Source: Bacteroidota bacterium (lineage in GTDB: Bacteria; Bacteroidota; Bacteroidia; Chitinophagales; Chitinophagaceae). From it: a stretch of 19,066 bases of DNA. How positions within the stretch are numbered: position 1 is the stretch's first letter; each line of letters begins with the position of its first letter. Of this stretch, positions 7,557 through 15,300 are shown piece by piece. Position numbers and translations under genes: made by a program. Location: positions 1 to 19,066 of the forward strand of contig JAEZDC010000019.1 of assembly GCA_023429825.1 (NCBI GenBank), written 5' to 3'. A model generated the notes under the pieces. It was not told the DNA's origin, made no database searches, and worked only from the letters and a program-made list of their open reading frames with translations.

Positions 7557-8094
7557 CCTTGAAGCTCTGTAAGAGCTTTCTGTCTATAGAAATTGTTTTA
7601 GATTTTTGATTCGGCTCCGTAGGTGCCGCCTGAATTTTAGGAAGCTCCTACGGAGCTTATGATCCTTTCGCTTTAAGTTCTACAAACAGTTTGTTCCTAC
7701 GGAACATAATGTGTTATCGCGGTTAAGGCCACATTTTAGCAAATAGCATTGAAGCTCTGTAAGAGCTTTCTGTCTATAGAAATCGTTTTAGATTTTTGAT
7801 TCGGCTCCGTAGGTGCCGCCTGAATTTTAGGCAGCTCCTACGGAGCTTATGATCCTTTCGCTTTATCTTCTACAAACAGGTTGTTCCTACGGAACATAAT
7901 GTGTTTATCACGGTTAAAGGCACATTTTAGCAGCTAGCCTTGAAGCTCTGTAAGAGCTTTCTGTCTATAGAAATTGTTTTTAGATTTTTGATTTGGCTCC
8001 GTAGGTGCCGTCTAATTCAGGTAGCTCCTACGGAGCCCGTTATATTTGGGCAATTCTAAATCCTATAAACAGGCTGTTCCTACGGAACATAATG
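7523..8094. repeat. Three tandem 190/191-bp units, each with four short palindromes
   Basis: Units run about 7523-7713, 7714-7903 and 7904-8094. Unit 1 starts inside the final codons of the preceding gene. Each unit carries four hairpins in the same order. The first is AAGCTCTgtaAGAGCTT (7562-7578; equivalents at 7752 and 7943). The second is GGCTCCgtaGGTGCC (7613-7627; 7803; 7995), with one stem mismatch. The third is AGCTCCtacGGAGCT (7643-7657; 7833; 8023, shortened in unit 3). The fourth is TGTTCCtacGGAACA (7692-7706; 7882; 8075-8089). The loops are GTA in the first two and TAC in the last two, so these form two forward and two inverted copies of one related palindrome. Unit 3 matches unit 1 most closely in its first 60 bases and then diverges. 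There is no ORF of note. This stretch occupies most of the 584-nt gap between genes at 7556 and 8141; the remaining 8095-8140 shows nothing. Confidence 0.9.
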
Positions 8095-8140
8095 ATTGCC
8101 GGTCATTTTATGAGTCGATATTTATTATTGCAGAGCAAAC

Positions 8141-8671
8141 TCACATCGCCACATACTGCACCCGATACCGCTTCCCCATCACCCACTCCGATTTTATAAA
8201 TCGCTTCCAAACTGTTCCGGCTACATAAACACCTGCGGCGATCGCAATATTCTTCCCTTCAATTTCGCCACCATCTCTCAATCCATTAAACACATGCAAA
8301 CCTGTATATCCAATAGCACCTGCCTGCATCATCGTGGGCAACAATCGTGAAGGCTGATCGTCTTTGGTGATCATCGCAATATCTTTCACCGCAAATGGTT
8401 TGGCATTGTATACAAACGTATCCAGGATCACACTGCCGATGTGTGTTACACTGCGTGTGATGTGATGGTATTCCACCCACACAGAATCATTCTGGATCTT
8501 CTTGATATAACCATTGAACTTTTCACCCTGCACGGTTTTAAAATCGATGAAGCCGCCTTTGAAGAAAGTCTTTACCGTGCGGTATTTCTTTTTCACGATA
8601 AAGAAATCGCTTGTTTGTGCAAAAGAAGAGGCTGCAAACAATATGAAGATGCAAAGCAGTGTAGGCTTCAT
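8141..8671 (-). CDS. Unrecognised exported protein
   Basis: This 176-residue product starts with a clear signal peptide (MKPTLLCIFILFAASSFAQ, cleavage after about residue 19), so it should reach the periplasm or outer membrane. The mature part begins with beta-rich sequence. FFKGGFIDFKTVQGEKFNGY (36-55) followed by IKKIQNDSVWVEY (56-68) looks like a small SH3- or Sm-like barrel. The C-terminal half has two weakly hydrophobic segments (about 109-126 and 141-155) and ends with basic and aromatic residues. I recognise no named family, though the overall pattern is typical of Bacteroidota secreted hypotheticals. The 21-bp repeat array lies 70-270 bp upstream of its start. The frame open on the opposite strand over 8441-8671 is a shadow of this gene. 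Confidence 0.8.
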   Translation of the reverse strand: MKPTLLCIFILFAASSFAQTSDFFIVKKKYRTVKTFFKGGFIDFKTVQGEKFNGYIKKIQNDSVWVEYHHITRSVTHIGSVILDTFVYNAKPFAVKDIAMITKDDQPSRLLPTMMQAGAIGYTGLHVFNGLRDGGEIEGKNIAIAAGVYVAGTVWKRFIKSEWVMGKRYRVQYVAM

Positions 8672-8740
8672 CCCGCCAAGATAGAAAAAGATGCTGCGAC
8701 AATTATGAAGAGTACGTTAAAGCTCCACGAAGAATGTCTC

Positions 8741-8938
8741 TCAAAAAGTGGATCATTTATCTGTATAAATGGATTTGCCTTTCCTGAAAGTGGGTTTGAG
8801 GTGCGTAGAAGTAGATTTGAATTGTGTAGCAATGGATTTGAACTCTATAGAAGTGGATTTGAAATGCTTAGCAATAGATTTGAATTTTACAGCGATGGAT
8901 TTATGGCTTACAGAAGTGGATTTGAGGCTGTGAAATAA
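8741..8938. repeat. 21-bp tandem repeat array (heptad-encoding)
   Basis: About nine consecutive units are exactly 21 bp long, with a conserved core TAGmARTrGATTTGAr and about five variable bases between cores. The best units span about 8802-8928. The first three (8741-8801) and the last (after 8928) are degenerate. Units alternate between cores with AGAAGT and AGCAAT/AGCGAT, giving a 42-bp higher-order pattern. Because 21 is a multiple of three, both strands stay open. On minus, 8992-8753 would encode a 79-residue peptide with heptads of form F-K-S-(I/T)-(A/S)-x-x. On plus, 8705-8938 would encode Y-R-S-G-F-E-type heptads. Changes between units are milder in the minus frame (TCC/TCT, ATT/ATC, TTC/CTC). 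I list the array as a repeat because neither peptide matches a family I know. Confidence 0.85.
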
Positions 8939-9100
8939 GTAACCGGGTGCTATTTCCCGCAATCTGTACTCAAGAAGATAGGAGCTATCCATGTTTAGCT
9001 ATCCAATTTCTTCAATTTTATTACAACCTATAATACCATTTCTTCTGCTTTTCACGTTATGTACCCGGCATTGTAATACCTCAACCTAAAACCCACCATT
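8939..9100. other. Intergenic region upstream of the HTH gene
   Basis: This stretch follows the 21-bp array and leads to the HTH start at 9101. It is AT-rich, with no hairpin, repeat or exact TAnnTTTG box that I can see. The HTH promoter should lie here. Together with the array, it accounts for the 429-nt gap between genes at 8671 and 9101. Confidence 0.5.
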
Positions 9101-9445
9101 ATGTTGTACATCGATTTCAAATCTTTGTTAGAAGCAAGGAATATCTCTCATCCACATAAATTTTTATTAGATAATGGGTTTACTAAACCCATGGCTTACC
9201 GCATACTTCACCAGGAGCTCGGCACGGTTCGCCTCACCCATTTGTTCCGGTTGTGCAAACTGCTGAACTGTACACCTAACGATGTGATCAGGTACAAACC
9301 ATCTTTAAACGAGCCATTAAATGAAACACACCCGCTGAACAAGATAAAAGGGCCAGCCTTCGATACTTCTGCCAAACAGTTATTAGAAAGTTTATCGCCT
9401 GAAGAACTAAAAGCAATGGCGGAGATAGTGCGTAACAGATCCTGA
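9101..9445 (+). CDS. Cro/C1-type (XRE-like) helix-turn-helix regulator
   Basis: This 114-residue DNA-binding protein contains an N-terminal HTH domain (about 3-68). It includes FLLDNGFTKPMAYRILHQEL (21-40), where the second and third helices lie, and the characteristic LCKLLNCTPNDVIRYKP (51-67), typical of the HTH_26/YozG-like group in Bacteroidota. The linker (68-88) is Pro/Asn-rich. A short C-terminal helix (90-112, QLLESLSPEELKAMAEIV) probably mediates dimerisation or partner binding. No second enzymatic or ligand domain is present. It ends 98 nt before the outer membrane receptor gene on the same strand. The TTAAC boxes start 10 nt after its stop, so the receptor has its own promoter. Its targets are unknown, and it could regulate itself or the repeat-flanked gene at 8141-8671. 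Confidence 0.88.
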   Translation: MLYIDFKSLLEARNISHPHKFLLDNGFTKPMAYRILHQELGTVRLTHLFRLCKLLNCTPNDVIRYKPSLNEPLNETHPLNKIKGPAFDTSAKQLLESLSPEELKAMAEIVRNRS

Positions 9446-9454
9446 ATGGTTTTA

Positions 9455-9490
9455 TTAACCTTCCTTAACGTTTCTCTCAAGTTAGTTAAC
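9455..9490 (+). promoter_or_regulatory. Three phased TTAAC boxes upstream of the receptor gene
   Basis: TTAAC occurs at 9455-9459, 9465-9469 and 9486-9490, so the starts are 10 and 21 bp apart, one and two helical turns. The same three boxes with the same spacing precede the GLPGLI gene on minus (15356-15321). Ungapped alignment of the two 37-bp regions gives about 28 identities. I infer an operator for an OmpR-family regulator. The last box covers the place where a -33 element would sit, which fits activation. Confidence 0.65.
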
Positions 9491-9512
9491 CGCCGTTGCA
9501 GATATGCCCATA

Positions 9513-9520
9513 TACTTTTG
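9513..9520 (+). promoter_or_regulatory. Bacteroidetes -7 box TACTTTTG for the receptor gene
   Basis: TACTTTTG matches the Bacteroidetes primary-sigma -7 consensus TAnnTTTG exactly. It lies 22 nt after the third TTAAC box. A start of transcription near 9527 would give a short leader before the ATG at 9543 and would exclude the in-frame ATG at 9504. Confidence 0.6.
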
Positions 9521-9542
9521 GGCCTGCCTAAAACCAAAATAT

Positions 9543-12332
9543 ATGCAACGGATCTATTTACTACTTTTTGTTTTATTGCCCATCGCTGCAATTAGCCAAA
9601 GCACCATCAAAGGAAGGATATTCGATACCACTTCAAAAAAGGGATTGAGCTATACAACAGTTTCTTTAGTAAAAGCGAAAGACTCCTCACTGGTGAGCTT
9701 CACAAGAGCTGATGCCGAAGGAAACTTCACGATAAAGCAAGTGCCTCATGGCAGTTATCTTTTATCAGCTTCGTATGTTGGCTTCCTGCCAACCTGGAAA
9801 CCCGTTACAGTTTCAAATGATATGGTGGAGATGGGGGATGTAGCAATGACGGATGTTAAATACCAGAATGATGTAATGGTAACAGCCAAACGTCCGCCGG
9901 TGGTGATCAACGGGGATACGCTGGAGTTTAATACCGAGAATTTCAAAACACAACCTAATGCTGTAGTTGAGGATATGCTGAAGAAGATGCCCGGCATTAC
10001 AGTAGATAATGATGGTACTGTACGCCTGAATGGTCAGAAAGTGAATCGTGTATTGGTGAATGGGAAAGAATTTTTTACAGGCGATCCAAAGTTGGCGACA
10101 AGAAACCTGAGTGCTGATGCGGTTGATAAAGTGCAGGTGTTTGACAGGAAGAGTGACCAGGCAACATTCACGGGTGTGGATGATGGTAATTCAGAAAAGG
10201 CGATCAACTTGAAGTTGAAGAAAGATAAAAACAACGCATTGTTTGGAAGAGTGACTGCGGGTGGTGGAGAGAATGAGCGCTATGATGCACAGGCCAACAT
10301 AAATAAGTTTAAGGGAGAGCAGCAGATGAGTTTGCTGGGAATGGGAAATAATACTAACAGGCAAGGGTTCTCTGTAATGGATCTCTTGAATTTTACCGGT
10401 GAGATGGGAAGAGGTATGAGAGGCGGCGGAGGAATGACAATAAGAATGGGCGGCGGCGGAAGTGATAATGGGTTGCCTGTAACAGGTATGGGACAAAATC
10501 AACAAGGTGTTGCGCAAACCTATGCAGGTGGATTCAACTATAACGATAACTGGAATAAGAAGTCTGATGTGAATGCAAGCCTTATTGCCAGTGATATGGA
10601 TCTAAATACTGTAAGAGAAGTAAACAGGCAATATCTTTTCCCGGGCAATAATTATAACTACAATTCAACCTCGAACAGTGAAAGAAGAACAGAACAGCAA
10701 CGCATCAACATGAGCATCGATCACAAGTTTGATAGCCTGCATTCTGTTAAGATCACACCTACACTTGGCTTTCAGAAGAGCAGGAACAACAGCTATAGCA
10801 GCTATGCTTCAGAAACACTTGCCAAGGCAGCATTGAATGCAGGAACTACTGAAAACAAAACGCTATCCGATGCATTGAACTTTACAAACAACATTTTGTT
10901 CCGCAAAAGATTCAATAAAAAAGGAAGAACGATCTCGGCTAATATCGACATGCAGTATAACAAAAGTGAAAGCGATGGCAGTCTTAAATCGAACTTCTCA
11001 ACTTATATCGGCGCTACGAGAAAGGATTCAATCATCAACCAGTTGAACAGCCAGGATGCTGTAAGCAAATCATTGTATTCAAATGTGATCTATACAGAAC
11101 CTTTAAGTAAAAGGTCTTTGCTGGAGGTGAATGCATATATTAATGCATCTGCAGGAGAAAGCGATAGAAAGACATATGATTATAATACTACATCCGGAAA
11201 ACACGATGCGATGAATGCAGCTTTAAGTAATGCATTTAACAGTAACTATATGTACAGCGGCGGAGGTATGCATTATAGAACGGCACAGCCTAAGTATAAC
11301 TTAACGATAGGAGGTGCTTACCGATCTGCAGAATTAAAAGGCGAGAATAAAACTACAGGCACAGAAGTAAGCCAGTCGTTCAAAGACGTGCTGCCTGATG
11401 CGAACTTCCAGTATAAATTCAGCCAATATAAGAACCTGTCGCTGAGCTATACAACCAATACAGAGCAACCTTCGGTAAGACAGTTACAGCCAATTGCTGA
11501 TGTAAGTGATCCATTGTATACGATATATGGTAATCCTGATTTAAAGAGATCATACACACATACGTTCAATGCCAGCTTTTTCTCTGCTGACCCGTTGAGG
11601 AGGAAGAACCTGTTTGCCTTCGCTTCGGTTAACCTGACAGATAATGCAATTGTAAACTCAGAAGAGATATTACCTGGAGCGATCCGTTCAGTAAAGCCAA
11701 TGAACGCTAATGGACAATTATTCGCTTTTGCTAATGTAAGCACCGGGTTGCCGATAAGAAAGTTGAAATCAAGAGTGGAATTATCGATCGGGGCGAATTA
11801 CATGAAGAACATTTCTTTCATCAATCATGAGAAAAATACGATCGAGAATACAACCATCAGCCCATCTGTTTCATGGAATTTCAATGTAGATAATAAGATC
11901 GACCTGATGGCCTCTGCAAGATTGAATATCAGTAAAGCAGAATATTCTTTGCAATCGCAGCTTAACAGTAATTACCTGCAGCAGGTGTATAATTTCGAAA
12001 TGACGAATTACTTGCCTGCCGGGTTTGTATTGAATAACACTTTTAACTACACTAAAAACACGGGAAGAGCTGACGGGTTCAACTTAGGCATTCCTTTCTG
12101 GAACGCATCAGTTGCTAAAAGCTTCCTGAAGAATAAGAGAGCAGAAGTGAAGCTGAGTGTGTACGACCTGTTGAATAAGAACATTGGTAACGTAAGAAAT
12201 GCAAATCAGAACTACATTGAAGACTTACAATACAATGTGTTGAAAAGATATGGTTTGCTGAGCTTCACCTACAGCCTTAATAAAAGTGGCTTGCAGAGTG
12301 GGCCGAGAGCAGTGATCAGAACGATCAACTAA
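9543..12332 (+). CDS. Outer membrane beta-barrel receptor (TonB-receptor-like, carboxypeptidase-D-like N-terminus)
   Basis: From the start at 9543 the protein has 929 residues. It has a signal peptide (1-18, MQRIYLLLFVLLPIAAIS), a carboxypeptidase-regulatory-like beta-sandwich (about 20-100, STIKGRIFDTTSKKGLSYTT onward), and a plug-like domain (about 105-225). The plug contains DTLEFNTENFKTQPNAVVED (125-144) and MLKKMPGITVDNDGTVRLNG (145-164), and a large beta-barrel (about 235-929) follows. The barrel includes the OMP_b-brl_3 landmark YGNPDLKRS (662-670). Such proteins sit in the outer membrane and take up or sense ligands, usually with TonB. An unusual Gly/Met/Arg-rich loop lies at 287-306 (EMGRGMRGGGGMTIRMGGGG). 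An ATG at 9504 is in frame, but the signal peptide begins only at 9543 and a -7 box lies between them. GLPGLI proteins such as the one at 14487-15284 are frequent partners of these receptors. Confidence 0.94.
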   Translation: MQRIYLLLFVLLPIAAISQSTIKGRIFDTTSKKGLSYTTVSLVKAKDSSLVSFTRADAEGNFTIKQVPHGSYLLSASYVGFLPTWKPVTVSNDMVEMGDVAMTDVKYQNDVMVTAKRPPVVINGDTLEFNTENFKTQPNAVVEDMLKKMPGITVDNDGTVRLNGQKVNRVLVNGKEFFTGDPKLATRNLSADAVDKVQVFDRKSDQATFTGVDDGNSEKAINLKLKKDKNNALFGRVTAGGGENERYDAQANINKFKGEQQMSLLGMGNNTNRQGFSVMDLLNFTGEMGRGMRGGGGMTIRMGGGGSDNGLPVTGMGQNQQGVAQTYAGGFNYNDNWNKKSDVNASLIASDMDLNTVREVNRQYLFPGNNYNYNSTSNSERRTEQQRINMSIDHKFDSLHSVKITPTLGFQKSRNNSYSSYASETLAKAALNAGTTENKTLSDALNFTNNILFRKRFNKKGRTISANIDMQYNKSESDGSLKSNFSTYIGATRKDSIINQLNSQDAVSKSLYSNVIYTEPLSKRSLLEVNAYINASAGESDRKTYDYNTTSGKHDAMNAALSNAFNSNYMYSGGGMHYRTAQPKYNLTIGGAYRSAELKGENKTTGTEVSQSFKDVLPDANFQYKFSQYKNLSLSYTTNTEQPSVRQLQPIADVSDPLYTIYGNPDLKRSYTHTFNASFFSADPLRRKNLFAFASVNLTDNAIVNSEEILPGAIRSVKPMNANGQLFAFANVSTGLPIRKLKSRVELSIGANYMKNISFINHEKNTIENTTISPSVSWNFNVDNKIDLMASARLNISKAEYSLQSQLNSNYLQQVYNFEMTNYLPAGFVLNNTFNYTKNTGRADGFNLGIPFWNASVAKSFLKNKRAEVKLSVYDLLNKNIGNVRNANQNYIEDLQYNVLKRYGLLSFTYSLNKSGLQSGPRAVIRTIN

Positions 12333-12333
12333 A

Positions 12334-12367
12334 GAAAAAATCCCGTTAGATTCTAACGGGATTTTTT
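12334..12367. terminator. Bidirectional intrinsic terminator
   Basis: ATCCCGTTAG (12340-12349) pairs with CTAACGGGAT (12353-12362) around a 3-nt loop, flanked by A and T runs. It serves the receptor gene (plus) and the response regulator operon (minus), which converge here. Confidence 0.93.
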
Positions 12368-12777
12368 TATGCAGCACCTTTTTCAAATATTTCTTTCAGC
12401 CGCACACCGGTCATTGGTTTGATGATATAATCTGAGATAGCAGAAAGGCTTTTTGCTCTCTCGATATCTTCAGCATTTACTGATGAGCTGATCATATACA
12501 GTGTGATCTTTTTCGAAATTGAGGGACGTAACTTGATGAACGCTTCAACGAATTCCCACCCATTCATTACGGGCATGTTAATGTCAACAAAGATCACATC
12601 CGGAAGTTCGATACTGTCATGCTTATATTCTAATAGAAAATCAATAGCCTGCTGCCCGTTGTGAAACTCCAGCACCTTATCGCAGAGCTGTTGGTTCTGG
12701 ATAAGCTTTCTCATACCAAACAGGTAGATGGTATCATCATCGATAAGACAAGTGATCTTCTTGTTCAACATTCCCAT
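12367..12777 (-). CDS. Single-domain (CheY-like) response regulator
   Basis: The 136-residue protein is one receiver domain without an output domain. It shows the acidic pocket DDD (13-15), phospho-acceptor Asp65 in VIFVDINMPVMNGWEF (61-76), the switch Ser cluster SSS (97-99) and Lys120 in YIIKPM (118-122). It should accept phosphate from the kinase encoded just upstream, whose stop is one base before this ATG. A second in-frame ATG (Met3) follows at 12771 and may be the true start. With no effector domain, it must act by protein contact, as a phosphorelay intermediate, or as a phosphate sink. The gene ends at the bidirectional terminator shared with the receptor gene. Confidence 0.93.
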   Translation of the reverse strand: MGMLNKKITCLIDDDTIYLFGMRKLIQNQQLCDKVLEFHNGQQAIDFLLEYKHDSIELPDVIFVDINMPVMNGWEFVEAFIKLRPSISKKITLYMISSSVNAEDIERAKSLSAISDYIIKPMTGVRLKEIFEKGAA

Positions 12778-12778
12778 T

Positions 12779-14314
12779 TCAAAATTTAATTTTAAATGTA
12801 GTGCCTACGTTCACACTACTTTGTACTGAAATATTTCCACCAAGGCTTTCCACTTGGTTTTTAGTAATAAATAAACCTATTCCCCTTGCATCAGGGTTTC
12901 CATGAAACGTTTTATACATGCGAAACAGTTTATCACCATGAAGAGCGAGATCTATTCCTGTTCCGTTATCGCTCACACTAAGTACAGGTCTGCCGTCTTC
13001 GGTGCTGGTTTTAATTTCTATCAGTGGGGCTCTATCTGTATGCCTATACTTAATCGCATTAGAAACAAGGTTGAGCATGATGCTTTCAAGGTAAGCAGGT
13101 ACATATTCAATCATTTTGCACGCAGAGAAATCTGCATCGATCAAAGTACCTGTCTCAAGTATCTTTGCGCTAAGAACATCTATAACCTGGTCGTATATTT
13201 TTTCAAAGCTCAATAATTCTTTTGCTTTTGAAGTATCTGTTTGGATCGATACTACTTCATTGAGATTGTGGATGGTGTCCTGTAAAGCAACTGAAGTGTT
13301 TTTAAGATATTGAAGTACTTCTTTTCTTTTTTCTTCTGAAGTTTCTGCTTCCAATAATTCGAGTAACATACTAATGTTGCCTGAATGAGAATTTAGGTTA
13401 TGCGAAACGATATGCGCAAAATTGATTAGCCTGTTATTCTGATCTAAGATCAATTTACTGGAGGATTGAAGTTCAAGTTCTTTCCGTTTTAGGTTATTTA
13501 TATCCTGGAAAATCCCCCTGATCGCAATAATATTATCTTTAGAATCCTTTACAGCCTCGCCTATTGATCTAACCCATATCAGTTTTCCTCCGGCTGTTTT
13601 AAATTCCAGGTCCAGTTCATACCGCTTGCCAGACTTCTTCAATACATCGATTGCATTGGCAAGTTGAGATCGGCTTTCAGTAGAAAAATTTCTAAGGATA
13701 GAAAAGGTTGAAGGCATCTTGATATCTTCCAGTTCCAATATCTCAAGTATCTCTTTTGACCAATGACGTTTCCCCGTAAGCAGATCTATTTCCCATCCAC
13801 CCACCTTTGCCATTCTGCCCGTTTCGTTAAGTAAAAACTTGGCTTTCTCTAATTCGATCTGTAGTTTTTTTCGGTACTCTATTTTTCTAAGGCAGCCCAC
13901 CATACGCAGTGGTTTTCCATCAGCACCAAATTTTGCTTTACCCGTAGTTTCGAACCAATAGTAATTCCCGTTTTTATGAAGCACACGCATTTCTACATAG
14001 TAAGGCTTCCCGGTTTGCAAATGCAGTTCAACACTTTGCTGCGCATTTTTTCTGTCGGCAGGGTGTACAAGGGTGGAAAAGGCATATTCAAATGAAGCCT
14101 CTATTTCTCCTATTGTACGGCCAAGCAAGGAGTATAACTTCTCGGACCACCATACTGTGTTGTTGGTGACGTTCCAGTCCCAAATGCCGGCATCAAAACT
14201 GTCGATGATCATTTGGAGCTGTTCCTTTTTTTCAATATTGCTTTCTTCCGTTCCCAACAATATCCTGTTGGTTAAAGCGGAATCACTGAGATTCATAGGA
14301 ACTGATATATGCAA
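12779..14314 (-). CDS. PAS-PAS sensor histidine kinase, soluble
   Basis: This 511-residue kinase has no signal peptide or membrane helix and should be cytoplasmic. PAS domain 1 spans about 30-145, with DAGIWDWNVTNNTVWWSEKL (41-60) and a PAC tail NGNYYWFETTGKAKFGADGK (115-134). PAS domain 2 spans about 160-272, with VGGWEIDLLTGKRHWSKEIL (171-190) and LIWVRSIGEAVKDSKDNIIA (245-264). A coiled linker follows. The dimerisation/phosphotransfer helix carries HIVSHNLNSHSGNISMLLEL (301-320) with probable phospho-acceptor His305. This H-box lacks the usual proline of HExxxP. The ATP-binding domain shows NLVSNAIKYR (415-424), SVSDNGTGID (446-455) and ARGIGLFITKN (476-486). Its regulator at 12367-12777 begins one base after its stop, so the two form a pair. 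Met7 at 14296 is an alternative start. Confidence 0.94.
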   Translation of the reverse strand: MHISVPMNLSDSALTNRILLGTEESNIEKKEQLQMIIDSFDAGIWDWNVTNNTVWWSEKLYSLLGRTIGEIEASFEYAFSTLVHPADRKNAQQSVELHLQTGKPYYVEMRVLHKNGNYYWFETTGKAKFGADGKPLRMVGCLRKIEYRKKLQIELEKAKFLLNETGRMAKVGGWEIDLLTGKRHWSKEILEILELEDIKMPSTFSILRNFSTESRSQLANAIDVLKKSGKRYELDLEFKTAGGKLIWVRSIGEAVKDSKDNIIAIRGIFQDINNLKRKELELQSSSKLILDQNNRLINFAHIVSHNLNSHSGNISMLLELLEAETSEEKRKEVLQYLKNTSVALQDTIHNLNEVVSIQTDTSKAKELLSFEKIYDQVIDVLSAKILETGTLIDADFSACKMIEYVPAYLESIMLNLVSNAIKYRHTDRAPLIEIKTSTEDGRPVLSVSDNGTGIDLALHGDKLFRMYKTFHGNPDARGIGLFITKNQVESLGGNISVQSSVNVGTTFKIKF

Positions 14315-14434
14315 ATAAACGGCTTTTTAAAACGGTTGTTGTTTATCTAAAATAATATTAATCAGGTTTTACATTATTGTGAAATTTCTATATGAATAAC
14401 GGATTGAGTAGTGCAGGCATCTGTGTAACACATT

Positions 14435-14466
14435 AAAAAAGCCTCATGCATGCATAAGGCTTTTAA
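14435..14466 (-). terminator. Intrinsic terminator after the GLPGLI gene
   Basis: AAAAGCCT (14437-14444) pairs with AGGCTTTT (14457-14464), with ATGCATGCAT between them extending the stem past one mismatch. Read on minus, it ends in a T-run (TTTTTT) 22 nt beyond the GLPGLI stop. Confidence 0.8.
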
Positions 14467-14486
14467 TGAATTTTTGCTGAGATGGT

Positions 14487-15284
14487 TTACATTCTTATCC
14501 TCATTCCACCACTGCCACCGCCCATCAATTCTCGTTGCATTTTTCTAAACTCATCACGGCTGATGCGTTTACCTTTTTTAGGTTCCCTGATATCTTTTTT
14601 ATCTACTTCTTTCTTTATGTCAATGGCTTTGTAAATGGTTCTTCCATTGTCAATATTAAGTTCAAGTATCACGCCTGGTAATTGGCCATATGAATCTGGT
14701 CCTGCAGGCGCATTGATCCCTTCTGCATACCACGCTTCTACTTGTACTTGTTGGGGCTTTGGCATATTAGTGCTATCTACCTGCGGAGCGCCGCCATTGC
14801 TTGATATCATTCTCACACCGCCACCCATCATGATCGTTTCCGTTGATACTGCTTTACGGCATATATATCCGAGAATGGTTTTTGTTTCGTCTGTTAATTT
14901 CCAGCTCCTTCTTCTCATCGAATCTTCAACGATAAACGTTTTAGCGCCAAGATCCGTTTGTTCAATGGCTCTCATAGAGGTAAAATCTCTGAACACTTCA
15001 CCGCCATCGCCGGGACCCATTCGTATCACCATTCTTGCACCACCTTCGCTTGCAAAAGGATCGGGTGCTTCGTCTTCAGGCAATAGTTTATAAACAGAAG
15101 AACTATCACTGAACAATAACTGATGCTTGCTTGTTCTATACTCGGGGATCATTGCTTTCATCTGTTCGTCCTGGATAGTGCGGTGCATGTTGATCTTTCT
15201 TTCATAAATGATAACACCTTCTTTCAACTGGGCAAGTAAGCTCACAGACAGCAACATGGAGAAGAATAAAAATATCGGCTTCAT
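14487..15284 (-). CDS. GLPGLI-family exported protein
   Basis: The 265-residue protein begins with a signal peptide (1-19, MKPIFLFFSMLLSVSLLAQ). It contains the family signature as SYGQLPGVILELNIDNGRTI (198-217), with Q-L-P-G-V-I replacing the name-giving G-L-P-G-L-I, preceded by QVEAWYAEGINAPAGPDSYG (181-200). GLPGLI proteins (TIGR01200) are periplasmic or outer-membrane-associated, confined to Bacteroidota and of unknown function. They are often encoded beside barrel receptors with a carboxypeptidase-D-like domain. Here the sequence has unusual Gly/Met/Arg-rich stretches: GGARMVIRMGPGDGG (81-95), MMGGGVRMISS (152-162) and a C-terminal MGGGSGGMRIRM (254-265). These resemble the loop at 287-306 of the receptor at 9543-12332. 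The promoter has three TTAAC boxes and a -7 box. The gene is divergent from the two-component system at 15430. Confidence 0.94.
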   Translation of the reverse strand: MKPIFLFFSMLLSVSLLAQLKEGVIIYERKINMHRTIQDEQMKAMIPEYRTSKHQLLFSDSSSVYKLLPEDEAPDPFASEGGARMVIRMGPGDGGEVFRDFTSMRAIEQTDLGAKTFIVEDSMRRRSWKLTDETKTILGYICRKAVSTETIMMGGGVRMISSNGGAPQVDSTNMPKPQQVQVEAWYAEGINAPAGPDSYGQLPGVILELNIDNGRTIYKAIDIKKEVDKKDIREPKKGKRISRDEFRKMQRELMGGGSGGMRIRM

Positions 15285-15300
15285 ACATTTTATTTTACGT

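Noticed and set aside
7523..8094. CRISPR or insertion sequence
   Set aside because: The units are 190 bp, nearly identical throughout, with no unique spacers, no transposase frame and no terminal inverted repeats bounding a coding unit.
8441..8938. Plus-strand frame of 165 codons joining the antisense of the exported protein gene to the 21-bp array
   Set aside because: Its first half is the reverse complement of the signal-peptide-bearing gene at 8141-8671, and its second half is open only because the repeat period is a multiple of three. There is no family resemblance.
8741..8938. CRISPR array
   Set aside because: The conserved cores are about 16 bp with only 5-bp spacers, far below CRISPR repeat and spacer sizes, and no cas gene is present.
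9504..9542. Upstream in-frame ATG extending the receptor gene
   Set aside because: The added 13 residues precede a perfect signal peptide, and the predicted -7 box lies inside this extension.
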